Source: Marinibacterium sp050389775 (GTDB lineage: Bacteria; Pseudomonadota; Alphaproteobacteria; Rhodobacterales; Rhodobacteraceae). Taken from it: a DNA stretch of 64,000 nucleotides. The DNA lies in contig NZ_CP177146.1 of assembly GCF_050389775.1 (NCBI RefSeq), forward strand, positions 62,001 to 126,000, written 5' to 3'. Under the pieces are notes generated by a model. It did not search any database. It was given only the letters and a program-made list of their open reading frames with translations, and was not told the DNA's origin. Both the position numbers and the translations under genes were made by a program. This document shows, piece after piece, positions 58,829 to 64,000 of the stretch. Positions within the stretch are counted from its first letter, which is position 1. Each line of letters begins with the position of its first letter.

Positions 58829-59893
58829 ATGCCCGACCGTCGCGAGGATGTCAGCACCTGGATTGCCGCCGAACTGGCCCGCCTGTCTCCGGGCGACCGG
58901 CTGCCGACGATGCGCGAGATGATGCGCCGGTTCGGCACTGCCCAGCGGGTGATCGAGGCCGCCCTGGCCCCGCATGTCAAGGCCGGCCGGCTGGTCTCGC
59001 GCCGGGGGCTGGGCATCGTCGTGACCGAACCGCCCGACCCGGCCCGGATCTGGGAGGCCGATGTCCTGGTACTGTATCGCCTGTCGGCCAGCCGCCTGGC
59101 GCGCAACCTGCTGATGGAACTGGAACAGCGGATCAAGGCCCGGGGCCACCGCATCCTCATCCTGGGCTTTTCCGACGAGGGCCAGGCCCTGTCGATCCTG
59201 TCGCGACTGGGCCGGTTCCGGGTCTGCATGGTGCAGGTCCATTTCGAGCCGATCACCCTGCCCTTCCTCGCCGGCCTGTCCGACCATGCCGACCAGGTCG
59301 TGGTTGACGGCATCTCGACCACCGGGGTCGGGGTCGATGCCATCGGCACCAACTGGCGCGAGGCCCTGTCGGTGGCCATGCGCCACCTGCGACAGGCCGG
59401 GCACCGGCGGATCGGGTTCCTGACCTCGAACCACCCGGCCCGGCCGATTGCCATGGCCCGCCAGGAATACCTGCGCCAGGCCGAACAGATGCCCGGCGGC
59501 GGCTGGCTCATCGCGCTGGATGCCCTGCCCGGCGATTATACCTCGCGCGACATGGCCGGGGCGCTGGACGGGCTGAGCGATGGCACCGGCGCCCTGCCCT
59601 TCACCGCGCTGATCACCTGGGGCGTGGTCGATGGCCACCTGGTCGACCGGGCGCTCAGCGCGCTGCGGCTGGCCCCCGGGGCGGACCTGTCGGTGATGAT
59701 CCTGGGCAGCGTCGATTTCCCCTCGGAACATCTCGACCGGTTCGACGTGGTGGGCAATTCCAACGCCGAAAAGATCGACACGTTCGAACAGGTGCTGCTG
59801 TCGCGGCTGGACCCCGAAGGCCCGGCCCCGGCCACCCATTACCTGCCCATCCGCCACCTGGCCCAGGGCAGCGTGCGGCCCTGCGAGGAGTGA
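58829..59893 (+). CDS. GntR/LacI hybrid transcriptional regulator (AraR-like architecture)
   Basis: A 354-residue regulator with an N-terminal GntR-type winged helix (about residues 5-65: LARLSPGDRLPTMREMMRRFGTAQRVIEAAL) joined to a LacI/periplasmic-binding-like sugar domain (about 75-345: ADVLVLYRLSA, RFRVCMVQVHFEP, RHLRQAGHRRIGFLTSNHPA, FTALITWGVVDG, DVVGNSN). This build is that of AraR-type sugar repressors. It precedes a Gfo/Idh/MocA oxidoreductase, a PHP-domain gene and an ABC binding protein, which are its likely targets. Its TGA lies inside a 9-bp inverted repeat. Confidence 0.8.
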   Translation: MPDRREDVSTWIAAELARLSPGDRLPTMREMMRRFGTAQRVIEAALAPHVKAGRLVSRRGLGIVVTEPPDPARIWEADVLVLYRLSASRLARNLLMELEQRIKARGHRILILGFSDEGQALSILSRLGRFRVCMVQVHFEPITLPFLAGLSDHADQVVVDGISTTGVGVDAIGTNWREALSVAMRHLRQAGHRRIGFLTSNHPARPIAMARQEYLRQAEQMPGGGWLIALDALPGDYTSRDMAGALDGLSDGTGALPFTALITWGVVDGHLVDRALSALRLAPGADLSVMILGSVDFPSEHLDRFDVVGNSNAEKIDTFEQVLLSRLDPEGPAPATHYLPIRHLAQGSVRPCEE

Positions 59894-59927
59894 GTATAAC
59901 TCCCATTCTCAGGTTAATTATACTCAC
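59890..59927. promoter_or_regulatory. Inverted repeat upstream of the oxidoreductase (candidate operator)
   Basis: GTGAGTATA (59890-59898) and TATACTCAC (59919-59927) are perfect complements 20 bp apart in the 70-bp gap between the regulator and the oxidoreductase. The A/T content contrasts with the surroundings. It is the obvious binding site for the hybrid regulator at the downstream promoter. Confidence 0.7.
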
Positions 59928-59963
59928 ATACCGTGCTCCCGAATCGCCTGAGCAGGAGCATTC

Positions 59964-61670
59964 ATGCCCGCAACCACGCCAGCACCGACGCCCGGAGCCA
60001 CCATCACCCCGGACCAGGACCACGCCCGCGCCCCGACCCACGGGGCCGGCACGGGTACGGGACCCAACACCGGGCTGGATGCTGGGACGACGGCCGGAGC
60101 GACTACAGGGCCGAACACCCGGCAGGGAATTGGAACGGCGACTGGGACAGTTGCGGGGGCGGACACTGAACCGGGCGCTGGCACGACAGCCGCGACGACC
60201 ACCGGGCTGAACACCCAGCCGGGCGCTGGCACGTCGGCCAGGACGACCACAGGGCCAGGCAGCGAGCTGGGCATCGGTGCGACGACCGGGGCGGCCATCG
60301 GGACAAATACCGCGTCGAACACTCCCACAACGACCGGGGCAACCACCGGCCCCGACAACGGGCCGCGCACGGGACGGGACACCGGCACGGGCACGACGAC
60401 CGGGCAGGGCACGGAAACGGACCAGGCTCCGATCGGCGTGGCGATCATCGGGGCGGGCGAACGCGGGGTCTATTACGTCGGCAGCCGCATGGCCGAGCTG
60501 GCCGCCGAAACCGGCTTTCGCATCGTGTCGGTCCATGACCGGCTGCCCGAACGGGCCCGGCTGGCCGCGGCCCACCTGGATGCGCTTTATGCCGGGGCCG
60601 GGGTCGGCCACACCGTCGGTGTGGCTCCCGACCTGACGGCGGCCGTCACCGATCCGGCGGTGCAGATGGTGCTGGTCACCACACATACCAACGCCCATCT
60701 CGAACCGGTCCGCGCCGCGGTGCGGGCCGGCAAGCGGGTCTACCTGGACAAGCCGATCTCGGTCAGCCTGGCGGATGCCCGGGCCATCGTCGCCGCCGAG
60801 GCCGAGGGCGGCGCGCCGATCATGATGGGCTTTACCCGGCGCTATGAACGGCCCTGGATCGACGCCATCGCCCTGTCCCGCACAGGGGCCACGGGCACGC
60901 CGCGCATGGTGCTCTTGCGCTCGGTCATACCCTATACCCGCTACCTGCAGCTGTGGCACCGGACCAATGCCGCTTCGGGCGGGGCGATCAACGACAAGGG
61001 ATCACATCATTTCGACGTGCTGAACTGGGTCGCCGGGCCCGGCGCGCGGGCGGTGTCGGTCACGGCCATGGGCGGGCGATCGTCGATCTTCGCGCCCGAT
61101 CCCGACGCTCCGGCGCGGTGCAGCGAATGCGACCGGGCCTGCCCCTATCGCCGCCACGAGACCCTGATCGACGTGGCCGAAGGGGTCGGCCGGGTGCCCA
61201 ACGACAGCTGGCTCGACGCCACCGACCCGGCCGACCGCAACGACAATTGCGTCTACCTGCCCGGCTCGGACATCGACGACCATGCCGTGGTCACCGTGCA
61301 ATATGACAGCGGGTTGGTGGCCTGCCTGTTCTTCACCATCTTCGGCCCCTATGCCGAAGACCAGGAAACGCTTGAAATCATAGGCGAGTCCGGCCGGCTG
61401 CGGATGGAACGCCATTCCGGCGAGATCGACCTGGTCAGCGGCCACGGGGCCGAGCGCCGGGTGATCCCGGCCGGGGCCGACAACCGCGACTCGTCGCATT
61501 TCGGCGCCGACCTCGAACTGGTACGCACCATGCGCCGGTTCATCGCGGGCGAGGCCCCGCCCGCCGGGGTGCGCGACGGGCTGGCCTCTCTCGAACTGGT
61601 CGAGGCCGCGCGCCGATCCATGGCCGCCAACGGCCGCGCGGTCGATCCGCGCAACCAGGAGTTCCTATGA
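59964..61670 (+). CDS. Gfo/Idh/MocA oxidoreductase with a 154-residue repeat leader
   Basis: From about residue 156 this is a normal NAD(P)-dependent sugar oxidoreductase: the Rossmann motif VAIIGAGERG, the YLDKPIS active-site Lys segment, GGAINDKGSHHFDVLNW with the usual catalytic His region, and a Cys-rich insertion CSECDRACPYRRHE. Residues 1-154 are Gly/Thr/Ala-rich and made of six or seven diverged 16-residue units. The start is still at the front: ATG 59964 has AGGAG at ideal spacing, and no comparable site lies before residue 156. The leader has no signal-peptide or membrane character. The next gene overlaps by 4 bp (ATGA). The substrate is unknown. Confidence 0.85.
   Translation: MPATTPAPTPGATITPDQDHARAPTHGAGTGTGPNTGLDAGTTAGATTGPNTRQGIGTATGTVAGADTEPGAGTTAATTTGLNTQPGAGTSARTTTGPGSELGIGATTGAAIGTNTASNTPTTTGATTGPDNGPRTGRDTGTGTTTGQGTETDQAPIGVAIIGAGERGVYYVGSRMAELAAETGFRIVSVHDRLPERARLAAAHLDALYAGAGVGHTVGVAPDLTAAVTDPAVQMVLVTTHTNAHLEPVRAAVRAGKRVYLDKPISVSLADARAIVAAEAEGGAPIMMGFTRRYERPWIDAIALSRTGATGTPRMVLLRSVIPYTRYLQLWHRTNAASGGAINDKGSHHFDVLNWVAGPGARAVSVTAMGGRSSIFAPDPDAPARCSECDRACPYRRHETLIDVAEGVGRVPNDSWLDATDPADRNDNCVYLPGSDIDDHAVVTVQYDSGLVACLFFTIFGPYAEDQETLEIIGESGRLRMERHSGEIDLVSGHGAERRVIPAGADNRDSSHFGADLELVRTMRRFIAGEAPPAGVRDGLASLELVEAARRSMAANGRAVDPRNQEFL
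60081..60416 (+). repeat. 48-bp in-frame tandem repeat in the oxidoreductase leader
   Basis: Seven consecutive 48-bp units (16 codons) encode segments such as GTTAGATTGPNTRQGI, GTATGTVAGADTEPGA, GTTAATTTGLNTQPGA and GTSARTTTGPGSELGI. Copies share a GT.T...TTG.NT..G. pattern but differ widely in sequence, so the array is old or has mutated quickly. Frame is kept throughout. Confidence 0.8.
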
Positions 61671-63214
61671 CCGCCAGATTGCCTTCCCGGATGACCCCGC
61701 TGGCCCGCAGGCTGGGTGTTCAGCCGTTCTACGGCGACATCCACAACCATTGCGACCTGTCCTATGGCCACGGCCGGTTTGCCGATGCGCTGGCCCGGGC
61801 CGCGCTGCAGCTGGATTTCGTGTCGATCACCGGCCATGCCCATTGGCCCGACATGCCCGTGGACCTGCCCGAGGTCGCCCATATCGTCGATTTCCACGTC
61901 AAGGGCTTTGCCCGGCTGCGCGATGGCTGGGCCGGCCATTACGACGCGCTGGCCGCGGCCGAGGGCCCGGGGTTCACGGTGTTCCCGGGCTATGAAATCC
62001 ATTCCTGCGAACATGGCGATTACACCATCGTCTACCGCGACATCGACGGCGCGCCGCTGCACCTGGCCGACAGCCCGGCCGAGCTGAAAGCCGTGCTGGA
62101 CGCGCAGATGCCCGGCCGGGCGCTGGCCTTCCCGCATCACATCGGCTACCGGCAGGGCGCGCGGGGCATCAACTGGGACACGTTCGATGCCGGGCTGTCG
62201 CCCTTCATCGAGATGAACTCGATGCATGGCTGCGCCGAGACCTCGGAAAGCGCCCGGGGCTACCTGCATTCGATGGGCCCGGTCGATGGCCATTCGGCGA
62301 TGGATCACGGGCTGGCCCGGGGCCATGTCTTTGGCATCGTGGGCAATACCGACCACCATTCGGCCTTTCCCGGATCATACGGCCACGGCCGGATGTGCGT
62401 CTATACGCCGTCGGCCAGCCGGGCGGCGATCTGGGACGCGATGATGGCCCGCCACACCAACGCGCTGACCGGGGCCAATATCCACCTGCTCTGCGCCCTG
62501 GGCGATGTCATCCAGGGCGGCATCGCGGCCCCCGCGCCCGAGGCCCGGCTGGACATCGAGGCCATCGCCGGCGGGGCCATCGAGATGATCGACGTCATCC
62601 GCAACGGCCGGCTGGCCGCGCGGATCTCGCCCGAGCTGACCCCCGCGCCGCTGAGCGATGCCGGCGAGACGATCCTGTTCCTGGAAATGGGCTGGGGCGC
62701 GCGCGGGTCGTCGCATGACTGGACCGGCGAGATCGCGATCGACGGCGGCGAGATCACGGCCATCGAACCGCGGTTCCGGGGCAGCGAGGTCGTCTCGCCG
62801 CTGGAAGGCCATGACACCGGCTTTGCCCTGCCCCGCGCGGCGTTGCAGGACGGCACGGCCCGGTTCGCCGTGACGGCCGAGGCCAATCCCAACAATTCCA
62901 CCACCGCCACCCAGGGCATCGCCCTGCACCTGCGGCTGGATCCGGGGGCCACGATCCGCGCCCGGCTGGACGGCCGCGACCTGGCCATCCCCGCCGCCCG
63001 CCTGCGCGACGGCGCGCTGGCCGGCAACCTCGGGCCGATCGACAGCCCGGCCTACCTGTTCCACCCGCTGCCCGCCCCCGCGCGCTGGCAATGGCAGGGC
63101 CAGGTGCCGCTGGGCCCGCTGGCCCATGGCGATTCCGTTTACGTCCGCCTGCGCCAGGCGGACGGGCAGATGGCCTGGGCCTCGCCCATCTACTGCCGCA
63201 GTGGCGCAGAATAA
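61667..63214 (+). CDS. PHP-domain / DUF3604-like metal hydrolase
   Basis: A 515-residue protein. The N-terminal PHP-type metal site is complete: GDIHNHCDLSYGHG near residues 23-36, ITGHAHW near 54-60, PGYEIHSCEHGDY near 107-119, FPHHIGY near 155-161 and GNTDHHSAFPG near 225-235. The C-terminal third (about 320-515) looks like a beta-rich accessory domain. Related DUF3604 proteins have no firmly established reaction; phosphoester or C-O bond hydrolysis is the usual guess. The overlap with the oxidoreductase (ATGA) and the downstream ABC binding protein place it in sugar catabolism. Confidence 0.8.
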   Translation: MTARLPSRMTPLARRLGVQPFYGDIHNHCDLSYGHGRFADALARAALQLDFVSITGHAHWPDMPVDLPEVAHIVDFHVKGFARLRDGWAGHYDALAAAEGPGFTVFPGYEIHSCEHGDYTIVYRDIDGAPLHLADSPAELKAVLDAQMPGRALAFPHHIGYRQGARGINWDTFDAGLSPFIEMNSMHGCAETSESARGYLHSMGPVDGHSAMDHGLARGHVFGIVGNTDHHSAFPGSYGHGRMCVYTPSASRAAIWDAMMARHTNALTGANIHLLCALGDVIQGGIAAPAPEARLDIEAIAGGAIEMIDVIRNGRLAARISPELTPAPLSDAGETILFLEMGWGARGSSHDWTGEIAIDGGEITAIEPRFRGSEVVSPLEGHDTGFALPRAALQDGTARFAVTAEANPNNSTTATQGIALHLRLDPGATIRARLDGRDLAIPAARLRDGALAGNLGPIDSPAYLFHPLPAPARWQWQGQVPLGPLAHGDSVYVRLRQADGQMAWASPIYCRSGAE

Positions 63215-63239
63215 TGAAACAAGGACAGGGAGTCCCCAG

Positions 63240-64000
63240 ATGACCACCAAGAAAGCCCTGGCTGCGGGTGCCGCAGCCCTCGCGCTCTCGGCAAGTGCCC
63301 TTGGCGCCACCGAGCTGAACATCGTGCATGGCGCCGTCGGCAAGGACCAGGAGGTGCTGCGTGCGGCGCTCGACCGGTTCGAGGCCGAGACGGGCCATAC
63401 CGTCAACATCGTGTCGATGCCCGAACGGACCACCGACCAGTTCGCCCAGTTCAAGCTGTGGCTGAGCGCCGGGTCGACCGATATCGATGTCTACCGGCTG
63501 GATGTCATCTGGGCGCCCCAGCTGGCCGACCATTTCATCGACCTGACCGAGGCCACGGCCGACATCATCGACCAATATGTCCCCGCCGCCGTGGAAAGCC
63601 AGACCGTCGACGGCAAGCTGGTCGGCCTGCCGATGTTCCTGGGCGCCCCGGCTCTGTATTACCGGGCCGACCTGCTGGAGAAATACGGCAAGGAGGTTCC
63701 GACCACCTGGGCCGACCTAACGACCACCGCGCAGGAAATCATGGATGCCGAGCGCGCGGCCGGCAATGACGAGATGTGGGGCTATGTCTTTCAGGGCGCG
63801 GCCTATGAAGGGCTGACCTGCAATGCCATGGAATGGATCGCCTCGAACGGCGGCGGCCATGTCGTCGAGCCCGACGGGTCGATCTCGGTGATGAACGACA
63901 AGGCCGTCGAGGCCCTGGCCCTGGCCGGCAGCTGGCCCGACACGATCTCGCCCCCGGGCGTGCTGAACTATGCCGAGGAAGACGCCCGGGGCGTGTTCCA
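63240..64000 (+). CDS. ABC transporter sugar-binding protein (family 1), truncated by the window
   Basis: The first 253 codons of an extracellular solute-binding protein; the frame is open at the window end. The signal peptide ends near LSASALGAT (residue 22). ELNIVHGAVGKDQEVLRAALDRFEAETGHTV and FKLWLSAGSTDIDVYRLDVIWAPQLADHFIDLT are typical of maltose/trehalose-type (ThuE-like) binding proteins. GGGAG lies 6 bp before the ATG, 25 bp after the PHP gene. Permease and ATPase genes are expected just downstream. An oligosaccharide or glycoside ligand is likely. Confidence 0.9.
   Translation, partial: MTTKKALAAGAAALALSASALGATELNIVHGAVGKDQEVLRAALDRFEAETGHTVNIVSMPERTTDQFAQFKLWLSAGSTDIDVYRLDVIWAPQLADHFIDLTEATADIIDQYVPAAVESQTVDGKLVGLPMFLGAPALYYRADLLEKYGKEVPTTWADLTTTAQEIMDAERAAGNDEMWGYVFQGAAYEGLTCNAMEWIASNGGGHVVEPDGSISVMNDKAVEALALAGSWPDTISPPGVLNYAEEDARGVF

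Overview
The window is high-GC DNA (about 68-70% by eye) from an alphaproteobacterium, most likely of the Rhodobacteraceae/Paracoccaceae group. The grounds are dense, strongly GC3-biased coding, three TRAP transporter loci plus a TctCBA transporter, an anchor-L/Hint-domain protein, a Sinorhizobium-style RpiR-iolC pair, and many GntR/LysR-controlled catabolic operons. No rRNA, tRNA, transposase, integrase, phage gene or CRISPR array was seen, so it reads as chromosomal or chromid catabolic territory.

Layout. 0-2.5 kb: iolE, iolB and a hydroxypyruvate-isomerase-like gene. 2.5-7.5 kb: a large wHTH-ATPase-TPR regulator divergent from an orphan two-partner-secretion TpsB porin. 7.6-11.5 kb: a lysine/pipecolate module (ALDH7-type dehydrogenase, LysR regulator, FAD amine oxidase). 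11.8-14.6 kb: a cupin, an orphan TRAP binding protein, a divergent type II dehydroquinase paralogue and a GntR regulator. 14.8-17.6 kb: acnB with its own terminator. 18.2-29.7 kb: one 11-gene minus-strand operon (TRAP dctPQM, pdxA-like, acid-sugar dehydratase, KDA dehydratase, KGSA dehydrogenase, tctCBA, amidohydrolase) divergent from a GntR regulator; it encodes uptake of an acid sugar and its non-phosphorylative conversion to 2-oxoglutarate. 31-37.5 kb: nitronate monooxygenase-like, amidase, MOSC, LuxR and AGE-family genes, separated by repeat-rich spacers. 37.5-39.5 kb: class A beta-lactamase divergent from AmpR. 40-41.3 kb: Hint-domain exoprotein. 41.6-46.8 kb: TRAP transporter plus mannitol-dehydrogenase-family and idonate/gulonate dehydrogenase genes. 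47-49.8 kb: iolR-like regulator and bifunctional iolC. 50.4-53.8 kb: BaeSR-like two-component system and small exported proteins. 54-58.3 kb: AhpD/TetR pair and a CPA1 antiporter. 58.8-64 kb: a GntR/LacI hybrid regulator, a Gfo/Idh/MocA oxidoreductase, a PHP-domain protein and a truncated ABC sugar-binding protein.

Two themes cut across the loci. First, strongly diverged GC-rich tandem repeats recur in spacers (26-bp and 39-bp periods, and irregular motifs) and inside genes, where every period seen is a multiple of three (72, 42 and 48 bp); the clearest case is a 154-residue Gly/Thr-rich leader on a cytosolic oxidoreductase. Second, all four complete solute-binding-protein genes are followed within about 7-25 bp by a strong hairpin, which suggests binding-protein mRNA is kept at a higher level than the rest of each operon.
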